NCBI GenBank assembly: GCA_021769725.1
Contig: JAETSI010000008.1
Location: 52,562-116,561, forward strand
Direction of reading: 5' to 3'
DNA: 64,000 bases
Source: Oscillospiraceae bacterium
Lineage (GTDB): Bacteria > Bacillota > Clostridia > Oscillospirales > Ruminococcaceae
Under the pieces are notes generated by a model that was not told the DNA's origin, searched no databases, and worked only from the letters and a program-made list of their open reading frames with translations. Every line of letters begins with the position of its first letter. The stretch's first letter is position 1. Below, one piece after another: positions 8,651-16,494 of the stretch. A program made the translations under genes and the position numbers.

Positions 8651-9204
8651 ATATAGATCTCCTCCTCTTCAAGAAACTGGCGGAGCTTTTTTCGTGTACG
8701 CAGCAGCGACATTTTGACTGCGCCATCGTTCATCGAAAGCTCCTCTGCAATTTTTTTCACGGGGATAAAGTACCAGTACCGCTTCATGAAAATAACCCGT
8801 GAGTCATTTCCCATACTTTCAAGAAATCGGTCGAGAGCGTCTTTCAGTTCCAGATTTTCGGTAACAGAGCCTCCCTGTTGTTCCGGAATACACTCCGAAA
8901 GTTCGTCCATGCAAAGATCAGTCTCGCTGGATTTTCTTTTCTGCGAATTTTTCTTACGCCATAGGCTAAGGGAAATATTTCTGGTTATTTTTCCAAGAAA
9001 AGCCGACAGACACAGAGGACGTTCCGGAGGAATAGTTCTCCATGCTTTCATCCAGGTATCGCTGAGACATTCTTCGGCATCCTGCCTGTTGTGCAGGATA
9101 TTCATAGAAACAGCACGGCAGTAGTTTCCATATTTTCGCTGTGATTCCTTTATAGCCGATTGTGAGCGTTCAAAGTACAGTCCAATTATATCGGTATCGT
9201 CCAT
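8647..9204 (-). CDS. ECF-family RNA polymerase sigma factor
   Basis: 185-residue ECF sigma factor. Region 2 is visible in the first half (NRQDAEECLSDTWMKAWR, about 45-62) and region 4 helix-turn-helix near the C-terminus (VKKIAEELSMNDGAVKMSL, about 147-165). The ATG at 9204 is preferred over the GTG at 9222 because AAAGGAG lies between them, 8 bases before the ATG. It is followed with a 4-base overlap by a membrane protein that is probably its anti-sigma factor. A TGTTAC-N17-CGTCTA element upstream resembles ECF-type promoters, so it may activate its own transcription. Confidence 0.92.
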   Translation of the reverse strand: MDDTDIIGLYFERSQSAIKESQRKYGNYCRAVSMNILHNRQDAEECLSDTWMKAWRTIPPERPLCLSAFLGKITRNISLSLWRKKNSQKRKSSETDLCMDELSECIPEQQGGSVTENLELKDALDRFLESMGNDSRVIFMKRYWYFIPVKKIAEELSMNDGAVKMSLLRTRKKLRQFLEEEEIYI

Positions 9205-9227
9205 GCTCTCATCTCCTTTCACTTATA

Positions 9228-9256
9228 TAGACGCAGAACATCCTGCCGAGGTAACA
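9228..9256 (-). promoter_or_regulatory. Putative ECF-type (autoregulated) promoter
   Basis: Minus strand: TGTTAC (9256-9251), 17 bases, CGTCTA (9233-9228), about 25 bases before the sigma gene start. The CGTC -10 and TGTxAC -35 are the kind used by Firmicute ECF sigmas such as SigX. No sigma-A box is visible here. Confidence 0.5.
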
Positions 9257-9261
9257 GAAAT

Positions 9262-9294
9262 AATAAAAAATCGGCGGTCATAAAGATCGCCGAT
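9262..9294 (-). terminator. Rho-independent terminator of ilvE
   Basis: Minus-strand stem of 7-9 bp (ATCGGCG with CGCCGAT) followed by TTTTTTATTA, 12 bases after the ilvE stop. Confidence 0.85.
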
Positions 9295-9305
9295 AATGTG
9301 ATATT

Positions 9306-10373
9306 TTATTTTACTTCAACAGTCCAGCCGAAGGTATCTTCAATTTTACCCCACTGGATTCCTGTCATAGTATCGTAGAGCATCTGTGAGATCTTGCCAA
9401 TCTTATTGTCGTTGATCTCCATTACCTTGTCGTTCCATTTAAGGTGACCTACAGGGGAAATTACAGCGGCAGTTCCTGTGCCGAATACCTCGTTGAGTTT
9501 ACCGGCGTCATATGCGTCAGCGATTTCCTGGATAGTGATTCTTCTTTCAGAAACCGGAATGCCCTTTGCTTTGCAGACATCAATAGCGGACTTTCTCGTG
9601 ATTCCGGGGAGAATACTGCCCTGGAGCATAGGAGTTACGACTTCGCCGTCGATAACGAAGAAGATATTCATAGCGCCTACTTCCTCGATATACTTCTGCT
9701 CAACGCCGTCCAGCCAGAGAACCTGTGAGTAGTTCTGCTTATGAGCCTCGTCCTGACCGATAAGTGATGCAGCGTAGTTTCCGCCTGTCTTTGCAAAGCC
9801 CATACCGCCTCTTACTGCACGGACATATTTGCTTTCAACGTAGATGTTTACGGGGTTGAGACCGCTCTCATAGTAAGCACCAGAGGGAGAAAGAATAATC
9901 ATGAAGAGATAGTGCTCGCCGGGCTTAACACCGAGGAAAGGATCGCAGGCGAAGATAAAGGGTCTTATGTAGAGTGATTCGCCGTCTTTTGCGGGAACCC
10001 AGTCTTTTTCAATGTGAAGAAGCTCCATAAGACACTGCATACCAAGTTCTTCAGGGAGTTCAGGGATAACAAGCCTTTCGTTGGACTTGTTCAGTCTCTT
10101 GAAATTCTCTTCAGGGCGGAAAAGCTGGATCTTATTATCAGCTGTTCTGTATGCTTTGAGTCCTTCAAAGACCGTCTGACCGTAATGGAGACACATAGCG
10201 GCAGGGGAAAGCTCGAAGTTTCCATATGGTTTTATCTCCGGATCATGCCAACCCTGACCCTCGTCGTAGGGCATTACCAGCATATAGTCAGTAAAGATAT
10301 GACCAAAACCGAGCTTTTCACCCGGCTGAGGCTTGGTCTTTAAAGTTTCTGCTTTTGTGAATTTGATTTCCAT
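9306..10373 (-). CDS. ilvE: Branched-chain amino acid aminotransferase
   Basis: 355-residue fold-type IV PLP enzyme that makes Leu, Ile and Val from their keto acids with glutamate. Family marks: [11 protein letters not shown] near the N-terminus, [16 protein letters not shown], the PLP lysine in [10 protein letters not shown] (Lys195), and [15 protein letters not shown] near the C-terminus; length matches the bacterial BCAT group. The ATG at 10373 is used rather than a TTG three codons earlier, because AGAAGG is correctly spaced for the ATG. Monocistronic, with its own terminator. No leucine leader or T-box is visible upstream. Confidence 0.95.
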   Translation of the reverse strand: MEIKFTKAETLKTKPQPGEKLGFGHIFTDYMLVMPYDEGQGWHDPEIKPYGNFELSPAAMCLHYGQTVFEGLKAYRTADNKIQLFRPEENFKRLNKSNERLVIPELPEELGMQCLMELLHIEKDWVPAKDGESLYIRPFIFACDPFLGVKPGEHYLFMIILSPSGAYYESGLNPVNIYVESKYVRAVRGGMGFAKTGGNYAASLIGQDEAHKQNYSQVLWLDGVEQKYIEEVGAMNIFFVIDGEVVTPMLQGSILPGITRKSAIDVCKAKGIPVSERRITIQEIADAYDAGKLNEVFGTGTAAVISPVGHLKWNDKVMEINDNKIGKISQMLYDTMTGIQWGKIEDTFGWTVEVK

Positions 10374-10423
10374 TTTATTCAACCTTCTTTATTAGAATTA
10401 TCAGACAATTTTTAAATTGATAT

Positions 10424-10564
10424 TTAAAAATTGCTGCTGAAATCGTTTACCGAGAAATAATGTTTCTCATACAGTTTTTTACAAACTATAACTGCCGCTG
10501 TAGTCAGACCGGCGGTGCATATCATTGCAGCTGAAACAGCAATGAGGATTTTTCCTTTATTCAT
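10424..10564 (-). CDS. Small single-helix membrane protein (46 aa)
   Basis: A 46-codon frame with an excellent SD (AAGGAGG, 6 bases before ATG). It begins MNKGKILIAVSAAMICTAGL: a Lys-containing start and one hydrophobic helix (about 6-28), followed by CKKLYEKHYFSVNDF. It ends about 50 bases upstream of ilvE on the same strand and may share its mRNA. No homologue is recognised; the good SD and the membrane-helix composition argue for a real small protein. Confidence 0.6.
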   Translation of the reverse strand: MNKGKILIAVSAAMICTAGLTTAAVIVCKKLYEKHYFSVNDFSSNF

Positions 10565-10740
10565 AAAAAACCTCCTTGATATCTTATGCGACACCGATCA
10601 GATCCGGTGCAGTGTTGCCTAAATGATATTTTCATTTATCATTATATCACAATATAAATGTTTCGTCAATATTTAACAACAAAAAAATAACAGTAATGTT
10701 GTATGAATATCAAACAAATTTTTTGTTGTTTCTGACAGGA

Positions 10741-11358
10741 TTACTCATCAAAAGTACGTACTCTGAGCCTTGCTCCCAGTTTTTCTGCAATCTCACGGGA
10801 CGCTTTTATCTGCTCTTCCGGGATAACGTCTACAACGGACATAATGATCTCGGCAGCGCCTGTTTTTACGCAGTCAGCCGTGAACTTCTGCATAGCACCG
10901 AAAGCATCTTCGTATTTCGGGCGTGTGACCTTCATGTATTCGTCTTCCGTTCCGGCGTTGAGACTGACAGAAACCACGTCCACAGCGGCGCAGAGTTCTT
11001 CTGCGATTGATCTGCCATTGATGAGGTCGCCAAGGCCGTTGGTATTTATTCTGAGTGTAACTTTACCGTTCAGCTTTGATCTGAGCCACTCAGCCGTTTC
11101 GATAACAGTTTCCAGACGACAGGTAGGTTCGCCGTAGCCGCAGAAAACGATTTCGTTGTATTTGCCAAGGTCAAGATCGTTTAGAGCAGCGGTGATCTCC
11201 TCCATTGAAGGTTCATGCTCCAGCCAGAGCGGATCTGAACCGTAAGCGCCGTCCGCATGATTTCTTATGCAGAATGTACAGGCGCAGGGACACTGATTTG
11301 TTAAATTCAAATAAAGATTACTGCCTACTTCATAGGCTATTGTCATAGATTTTTTCAT
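10741..11358 (-). CDS. TatD-associated radical SAM protein
   Basis: 205-residue radical SAM protein. The [4Fe-4S] motif CxxxCxxC is in NQCPCACTFCIRN (about 22-34), followed by GYGEPTCR, the SAM-binding GGE-like motif, and INTNGLG. Length and sequence fit the compact TatD-linked radical SAM family (TIGR04038), whose genes usually sit beside tatD; here tatD is 2.2 kb away across the alr/LCP divergent region. It follows alr by 15 bases and is probably co-transcribed. The reaction is not known; no SPASM or other C-terminal cluster domain is present. Confidence 0.85.
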   Translation of the reverse strand: MKKSMTIAYEVGSNLYLNLTNQCPCACTFCIRNHADGAYGSDPLWLEHEPSMEEITAALNDLDLGKYNEIVFCGYGEPTCRLETVIETAEWLRSKLNGKVTLRINTNGLGDLINGRSIAEELCAAVDVVSVSLNAGTEDEYMKVTRPKYEDAFGAMQKFTADCVKTGAAEIIMSVVDVIPEEQIKASREIAEKLGARLRVRTFDE

Positions 11359-11373
11359 TTAGGGTCTCCTTTA

Positions 11374-12513
11374 TTAAGTATAAATTCTCGGCACACGCTT
11401 TGAAATTCCGCAGACTACTTCATATCCGATAGTTCCGTAAACGGAAGCCAGATCGTCGGCGGTGATCGTTTCTGTACCGTCCGAACCGATGAGGGTTACA
11501 ATGTCTCCCGGACGTGCCTCCGGAATATCAGTCACGTCGATCATGAGCTGATCCATGCATACTCTGCCAACTATTCTGCATCTTCTGCCGTGGACAAGTA
11601 TCTCACCCTTTGAAGAAAGCAGTCGTGAATAACCGTCTGCATAGCCGATAGTTACCGTTGCAATTCGCATTTTATCGGATGCTTTGAAAGTACGTCCATA
11701 GCTGATACAAGTTCCTGCTTCAACGGTTTTTACATGAGAAATTACAGCTCTGAGGGACATTACAGGCTTCAGTCCAGAAGGTATTTCCAGGCTTATATCC
11801 GGATGCAGACCATACATTATAATTCCGGCTCTTGAAAGAGTGCTCCGTGGGCTGTTTCGGTAACAGGTTGCGGCGCTGTTCATGAAGTGAACGTGGGGAA
11901 GAGATATTCCCTTTTTTATCAGACAGTCGTATGTATCGGTTATAAAGGTTTCCTGGCGGTCGGTATACTCTATATTATCCGGATCGCTGCTGTCAGCTGC
12001 GGCAAAATGTGTGTATATGCCCTCTACGGAGAGTTTTTCCAGGCAGCATATTCCAGCGATTTCTTCGGCGCAGCTTTCGGGTGTTTCATGACGCAGTCCG
12101 ATGCGTCCCATGCCGGTATCAATTTTGATATGACACCTGAGTCGTTCGGATATTCCGGAGCAAAGTTCGTTGGCGTAGTCGGATGAGACTATTCCCTGAA
12201 TGATATTGTACCGGAGAAGATCTTCGGCATATTCCGGCGGGGTATATCCAAGAATAAGTATTTCGGCATCAGGACAGAGAGAGCGGACTTCTGCCGCTTC
12301 GTCTATGTTGGAAACGGCGAAATATTTTATTCCGCATTCTTTTTCAAGACAGGTCACAACTTTTTCGCAGCCGTGGCCGTATGCGTCTGCTTTGACTACC
12401 GCCATGATCTCTGTTGATGGGGAATTAAGTTTTTTTATAATGTCTATATTATTTTTCAGCGCTTCGAGCGATATTTCAGCCCATGCTCTGTGCAGATGTC
12501 TTTGTTCTTTCAT
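11374..12513 (-). CDS. alr: Alanine racemase
   Basis: 379-residue PLP enzyme that makes D-alanine for peptidoglycan. The PLP lysine is Lys41 in VVKADAYGHG; the second catalytic residue is the Tyr in ISYGRTF; DTGMGRIGLR and VCMDQLMIDVT are also family hallmarks. The start follows GAGGAGAAC. First gene of an operon with the radical SAM gene. Its promoter faces that of the LCP-like gene, so the two transcripts begin over the same DNA. Confidence 0.95.
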   Translation of the reverse strand: MKEQRHLHRAWAEISLEALKNNIDIIKKLNSPSTEIMAVVKADAYGHGCEKVVTCLEKECGIKYFAVSNIDEAAEVRSLCPDAEILILGYTPPEYAEDLLRYNIIQGIVSSDYANELCSGISERLRCHIKIDTGMGRIGLRHETPESCAEEIAGICCLEKLSVEGIYTHFAAADSSDPDNIEYTDRQETFITDTYDCLIKKGISLPHVHFMNSAATCYRNSPRSTLSRAGIIMYGLHPDISLEIPSGLKPVMSLRAVISHVKTVEAGTCISYGRTFKASDKMRIATVTIGYADGYSRLLSSKGEILVHGRRCRIVGRVCMDQLMIDVTDIPEARPGDIVTLIGSDGTETITADDLASVYGTIGYEVVCGISKRVPRIYT

Positions 12514-12561
12514 TTGGTTCTCCTCTCTTTAAAGCAGGCAGAGTGCAACTTTGAAAAGCTC

Positions 12562-12590
12562 TTGAAATATTTGTTATTATATGGTATAAT
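12562..12590 (+). promoter_or_regulatory. Sigma-A promoter of the LCP-like/tatD operon
   Basis: TTGAAA (12562-12567), 17 bases, TATAAT (12585-12590). The predicted start near 12597 gives a 5' leader of about 100 bases. Confidence 0.8.
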
Positions 12591-12630
12591 AAAATTCAGA
12601 AGTTTCTTAGCATAATGTGATCTACCATAT

Positions 12631-12658
12631 ATTATATCACAAATGCAGAAATTTGCAA
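12631..12658 (-). promoter_or_regulatory. Sigma-A promoter of alr, facing the LCP promoter
   Basis: Minus strand TTGCAA (12658-12653), 16 bases, TATAAT (12636-12631). It lies downstream of the plus-strand promoter and fires back through it. Confidence 0.65.
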
Positions 12659-12697
12659 TAGTTTACAAAATGAAATTTTAAGAAGGAGGCTACAGCC

Positions 12698-13588
12698 ATG
12701 TCAAAGAAAAAAAGCGGACACATTGCAATACCATTTCTTGCAACTCTGTTTATAGGGCTTATAATTATCGGCGGAGGCGCTATGATACTTATGAAGTATT
12801 TGAACAGAGAAGAACCTCTTACGGAAGCGCCGGGCAAAGATGTCAGAACCGTTACAGAGGAAGATGATCATACAGTTCTGCTTATGCTTTCTACGCCGGC
12901 TCAGGAATGTAAATCGACATTTATGCTGATGAGGTCTATGCCGAAAGAAAAAAAGCTCCTGTTTATAGGGATCCCGTCTAATACGATAGCTATTGTTGAC
13001 GGAAAACAGCAAAGTCTGGAGGGGGCTTTCAACGAGGACGGAAAGGGTGCCAAGGCTGCGAAATTTGTAGAATCAGTTTTTGATATTCCCGTTGAACGTT
13101 ATATGACTTTTGATTCCGACGCATTCAAGCGTGTCTGCGATATGACAGGTTGTGTTTCCTCATTCCCTGTAGACGTTCAGTTCGGCGGATTCAAGGGTGA
13201 TGGAAGCCGGCATAATCTAAGCAGCGATCAGATAGAAACATACGCTACTTATTCGATGTTTCCGGGCGGAGAGTCGGAACGTGCTTTCAAGGCGGCTGTG
13301 CTTATGCAGTATATGGTGAACGGAGCTGACGCACGTGCGGTTGCAGATCATCTTGAAACTAATTTTGATCAGATAATAAATAATACAGGTGTTTTTACAA
13401 ATATTACAAGATCCGATTACAATGACGTAAAGTACGCTATAAAGTATATGTTTGAATGCAAGGCGGAATACAGCCTTACGCTCACAAATGTATATCAGCT
13501 TAACGGAAAGATTTCCGGCAAGGATTTCATAATTAACGGAAGTCAGATAGAAGAACTGAAAAAAAATTATTTTTCACAGGAGAACTGA
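12698..13588 (+). CDS. LCP (LytR-CpsA-Psr)-like membrane protein, degenerate
   Basis: 296 residues with one N-terminal membrane helix (about 10-35) and an extracytoplasmic domain with the LCP pattern: KKLLFIGIPSNTIAIV, then VESVFDIPVERYMTFDSD and FKRVCDMTGCVSSFPVDV. LCP proteins normally attach teichoic acid or polysaccharide to peptidoglycan and carry Arg residues (SIPRDT) that hold the polyprenyl phosphate; here that motif reads IPSNT, so a key Arg is missing and ligase activity is doubtful. SD AGAAGGAGG. Followed 3 bases later by tatD. Confidence 0.7.
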   Translation: MSKKKSGHIAIPFLATLFIGLIIIGGGAMILMKYLNREEPLTEAPGKDVRTVTEEDDHTVLLMLSTPAQECKSTFMLMRSMPKEKKLLFIGIPSNTIAIVDGKQQSLEGAFNEDGKGAKAAKFVESVFDIPVERYMTFDSDAFKRVCDMTGCVSSFPVDVQFGGFKGDGSRHNLSSDQIETYATYSMFPGGESERAFKAAVLMQYMVNGADARAVADHLETNFDQIINNTGVFTNITRSDYNDVKYAIKYMFECKAEYSLTLTNVYQLNGKISGKDFIINGSQIEELKKNYFSQEN

Positions 13589-13591
13589 ATC

Positions 13592-14356
13592 ATGACCGGG
13601 ATATTTGATACTCATGCCCACTATGCCGACGAGGCTTTTGACAGCGACAGAGAAAAACTGCTGGAAGAACTTCCGGATCAGGGCATCGGACTGGTGATGC
13701 TTGCTTCATCGGGAATAGACGATACAAAGGCAAATTCAAGGATTTCGCAGCAATACGGTTATATATATGCTGCCGCCGGAATTCATCCTGAAAATGCAGA
13801 CAGTGTTCCGGAGGATTATCTTGATATCATCTGTGACACAGTGAGACAGAATCCAAAAATCAAGGCTATCGGAGAGGTAGGTCTTGATTATCATTATGAG
13901 GGGTATGACCGTGAGCGCCAGATAACACTTTTTACCGGACAGCTTGAACTTGCCCGAGAACTTGATCTGCCCGTGATAGTTCACAGCCGTGATGCCTGCG
14001 GCGATACAATGGATATTCTCCGTGAATATCGTCCCAGGGGCGTTGTACATTGTTTCAGCGGTTCAGCGGAAACTGCTGCTGAAGTTGTCAGGCTGGGAAT
14101 GTACATTGGCTTTACCGGTGTACTGACTTTCAAAAACGCAAAGAAAGCTCTAAGAGCTTTGGATGAAGTTCCGATAGAAAGACTGCTTCTTGAGACAGAC
14201 TGTCCATATATGGCTCCCGTACCTTTCAGGGGAAAGCGGTGTGATAGCTCAATGATACCGTATACGGCGCAAAAAGCAGCAGAGATAAAGAAAATTGATA
14301 CTCAGGAACTGATAAATATTGCTTGTGAAAACGGAAAAAAGCTGTTTAATATATAA
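13592..14356 (+). CDS. tatD: TatD-family metal-dependent hydrolase (DNase)
   Basis: 254-residue TIM-barrel hydrolase, the family's normal length. Metal ligands are visible: DTHAHYAD at the N-terminus, GEVGLDYHY in the middle, VIVHSRDA, VVHCFSGS, and ETDCPYMAP near the C-terminus. TatD proteins are 3'-5' exonucleases in DNA quality control, though some act as other hydrolases. The ATG follows the LCP-like stop by 3 bases. A TatD-associated radical SAM gene lies on the other side of the divergent promoters. Confidence 0.93.
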   Translation: MTGIFDTHAHYADEAFDSDREKLLEELPDQGIGLVMLASSGIDDTKANSRISQQYGYIYAAAGIHPENADSVPEDYLDIICDTVRQNPKIKAIGEVGLDYHYEGYDRERQITLFTGQLELARELDLPVIVHSRDACGDTMDILREYRPRGVVHCFSGSAETAAEVVRLGMYIGFTGVLTFKNAKKALRALDEVPIERLLLETDCPYMAPVPFRGKRCDSSMIPYTAQKAAEIKKIDTQELINIACENGKKLFNI

Positions 14357-14378
14357 GGCAGCACATGGAGGTATATAA

Positions 14379-15125
14379 ATGTTTTATTGCTGCGGAATAA
14401 CCGACAAGGGAATAATGCCTCATAATGAGGATGCACTTTTAATCGGCGAAAGTGTCCTGACAGAGGGATCGGTATGCCAGGATATACATGAGCCTTTTAT
14501 AGCTGCTGTTGCTGACGGTGTTTCTGGTGAGCCGGGGGGAGAGATTGCCTCGTCAATGAGTCTTGAATTTATCCGTGATATGCACTACAGCGGAATAATC
14601 CGGCTTGATATCCGGCTGCATGAGATACATAGGCAACTTGCCGAATACAGCCGCAATAGTTCTGAAAACAGGAATATGCAGGCTACTCTCTGCGGAATAG
14701 CCGTAGATGAAGCGGGAGGGATACTTTCATTCAATGTTGGTGATTCCAGATTATACCGTTTTCGTCAGGGTCGTATATCGCAGCTTTCGAGGGATCAATC
14801 GCTGGTGCAGCTTCTTTATGAGGAGGGAGCGATCACAACACAGCAGCGGCGTACACACGTTCATAGAAATATTATTTTTCCGGCTTTCGGCAATATCAAT
14901 ACAGTGCCGAAAATCGACATTGTTCCGATCGAGGGAGGAATGGGACACGGCGATGTTCTCCTGCTCTGTACAGACGGTATATCAGACTACCTTTCAACGC
15001 TGGATATTGAGGAAATAATGGAACTGCCGAAATCACTGCCACGGCGTCTGGAACTTCTGAAAGAGACGGCTCTTGCACGGGGCGGGAAAGATAATCTCAC
15101 GGTGATTGGCATCGTGAGGTGTTGA
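14379..15125 (+). CDS. PP2C-family Ser/Thr protein phosphatase
   Basis: 248-residue PPM/PP2C phosphatase. Metal-binding motifs in order: NEDALLI (about 14-20), AAVADGVSGEPGG, SFNVGDSRLYRF, LLLCTDGISDYL and GGKDNLTVIG near the C-terminus. SD GGAGG before the ATG; the gene follows tatD by 22 bases. Bacterial PP2C proteins usually oppose Hanks-type kinases; none is encoded in this window, although a kinase-free PASTA protein is at 37 kb. Confidence 0.92.
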   Translation: MFYCCGITDKGIMPHNEDALLIGESVLTEGSVCQDIHEPFIAAVADGVSGEPGGEIASSMSLEFIRDMHYSGIIRLDIRLHEIHRQLAEYSRNSSENRNMQATLCGIAVDEAGGILSFNVGDSRLYRFRQGRISQLSRDQSLVQLLYEEGAITTQQRRTHVHRNIIFPAFGNINTVPKIDIVPIEGGMGHGDVLLLCTDGISDYLSTLDIEEIMELPKSLPRRLELLKETALARGGKDNLTVIGIVRC

Positions 15126-15173
15126 GAACCTATCTTCACAAGATAACGTGCACGTCTTATGAAGACAGGTTCT
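15125..15173. repeat. Long imperfect hairpin after the phosphatase gene
   Basis: About 22 bp of paired arms around TGCA: AGAACCT with AGGTTCT at the base, CTTC/GAAG in the middle and ACGTG/CACGT at the tip, broken by small bulges. It starts at the stop codon and precedes the terminator. Confidence 0.65.
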
Positions 15174-15177
15174 GATT

Positions 15178-15213
15178 AAAAAACGACTGTATCGCAATGA
15201 ACAGTCTTTTTTT
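15178..15213. terminator. Bidirectional terminator
   Basis: Short stem GACTGT/ACAGTC with an A-rich left flank and TTTTTTT on the right; fits both the phosphatase (+) and the RHH gene (-) that ends at 15215. Confidence 0.75.
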
Positions 15214-15214
15214 G

Positions 15215-15403
15215 TTATGGGCTGATATTATTGTTTTCAGGCTCTTCAAGATCGTCTATAGCATATTTCAGACATTGTATTACAAGCTGATTCAAAGACA
15301 GCCTGTTCTCAAATGCAATCTTTTCAAGACTTGCAACAAATTCCTTTGGCAGCCGGAAAGTTTTGGTTACATATTCATCATACCCTTTTTGCAATTTAAA
15401 CAT
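15215..15403 (-). CDS. Small ribbon-helix-helix (Arc/CopG-like) protein
   Basis: 62 residues. The region TFRLPKEFVASLEKIA followed by SLNQLVIQCLKYAI (about 14-50) has the beta-strand plus two-helix layout of Arc/MetJ/CopG DNA-binding proteins. SD AGGAGTG before the ATG. No toxin-like partner is adjacent, so it may be a solitary regulator rather than an antitoxin. It shares an AT-rich upstream region with the DUF4190 gene and might act on that promoter. Confidence 0.7.
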   Translation of the reverse strand: MFKLQKGYDEYVTKTFRLPKEFVASLEKIAFENRLSLNQLVIQCLKYAIDDLEEPENNNISP

Positions 15404-15489
15404 AATTTCACACTCCTATATATTAATTATCTCTCATATTTTGTCATAATTAAACAATAATTTGACAATAAATTTGTATTAATATTATA

Positions 15490-15518
15490 TTGTAAAATTA
15501 TTCTGTTTATGTTATAAT
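15490..15518 (+). promoter_or_regulatory. Putative promoter of the DUF4190/DUF2752 pair
   Basis: TTGTAA (15490-15495), 17 bases, TATAAT (15513-15518). A second possible -35 (TTGACA, 15462) with a weaker -10 lies just upstream. Confidence 0.6.
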
Positions 15519-15580
15519 TATCTTGCAAATTAATTGCAAACAGTAATTAATTCTGCAAATATTTTACGAAGGGTGATTTT

Positions 15581-15913
15581 ATGAACAATCAGACGCCTTA
15601 TAACATGCCGCCAAATAATATGCCTCCGAACGGATATTATATGCAGCCGCAGCCACCGAAGCAGCCTGTAAGCGGATGTTCAGTAACAGCAATGATACTT
15701 GGAATCGTATCAATACTTACAAGCTGCTGCTTCTGGTATATTTCTATTCCGTGCGCAGTGATCGGACTTATTCTTGCCAGTGTAGGAATAAAAAGCGGAA
15801 AGGGTGGAAAAGGTATGGGTATTGCAGGGCTTGTTCTGTCAATAATAAGCCTTGTGCCGTCTGTTATCGTCATATCAACAGGCGCAGCTTTACTTGAAGC
15901 TTTCTCCTTCTGA
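15581..15913 (+). CDS. DUF4190-domain membrane protein
   Basis: 110 residues: a Pro/Asn/Gln/Met-rich soluble N-terminus (1-30), then two hydrophobic hairpins with GIVSILTSCC and GKGMGIAGLVLSIIS, the pattern of DUF4190 proteins. Such proteins are common near DUF2752 genes in Firmicutes; their function is unknown. The SD is weak (GAAGGGTG). It precedes a DUF2752 gene by 5 bases. Confidence 0.8.
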   Translation: MNNQTPYNMPPNNMPPNGYYMQPQPPKQPVSGCSVTAMILGIVSILTSCCFWYISIPCAVIGLILASVGIKSGKGGKGMGIAGLVLSIISLVPSVIVISTGAALLEAFSF

Positions 15914-15918
15914 TACGG

Positions 15919-16326
15919 ATGATTGATCGGAAAAAAAGAATAATTGCAGGGACGGCGGCAGTTATTTTACTGTTATCCGCCCTGCTGTTATTTTTATCAC
16001 GGAGTTATTTAATTAAATTAAGCAGCTTATTTCCTGAATGTCAGTTTTACAAGCAGACGGGTTTTTTATGTCCTGCCTGCGGTAATACGAGAAGCGTAAG
16101 AGCTTTTCTGAAAGGAAATATCATTGAGTCAATCGGATATAATATAACACCGGTTCTGCTTTTTATATTTGCAGCATTATTCTATATAGAACTTGCCGCT
16201 TTTGCTTTTGGAGCGGATATACATATTATTTCACGCAGATACCTGTTTCTTGCTGTTGTTTTGATACTCTTGATACTGTACTATATACTGCGTAATATTT
16301 TTCCTTTTCTAACCATATGCAGATAA
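15919..16326 (+). CDS. DUF2752 membrane protein
   Basis: 135 residues, three predicted membrane helices (about 8-28, 70-95, 105-128). The motif GFLCPACGNTRSVRAFLKG (about 49-67) is diagnostic of DUF2752 (CPxCGxTR). Function is unknown in the family. Co-transcribed with the DUF4190 gene and followed at once by a strong terminator. Confidence 0.85.
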   Translation: MIDRKKRIIAGTAAVILLLSALLLFLSRSYLIKLSSLFPECQFYKQTGFLCPACGNTRSVRAFLKGNIIESIGYNITPVLLFIFAALFYIELAAFAFGADIHIISRRYLFLAVVLILLILYYILRNIFPFLTICR

Positions 16327-16370
16327 TAAAAGCAACGCTGTACGATTCTTGTACAGCGCTGCTTTTATTA
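16325..16370 (+). terminator. Rho-independent terminator
   Basis: About 16-bp stem (AAAAGCA, CGCTGTAC with GTACAGCG, TGCTTTT) followed by ATTATT, starting at the DUF2752 stop. Confidence 0.85.
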
Positions 16371-16401
16371 TTACAGAATGATTAATTTCTGCAATTTCCT
16401 C

Positions 16402-16430
16402 TTGAAAAAAATAATATAATGTTGTATAAT
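16402..16430 (+). promoter_or_regulatory. Sigma-A promoter of the NfeD/SPFH operon
   Basis: TTGAAA (16402-16407), 17 bases, TATAAT (16425-16430). An in-frame ATG at 16435 lies only 5 bases past the -10 and is therefore not the start. Confidence 0.85.
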
Positions 16431-16494
16431 AAAGTTGCAGCATAAAAAGCTGTGTCTGATGATAGGGAAATTATTGAAGAAAGGGGAATATATC

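Noticed and set aside
15215..15403. Antitoxin of a toxin-antitoxin pair
   Set aside because: The RHH fold fits, but no adjacent toxin-like gene is visible.
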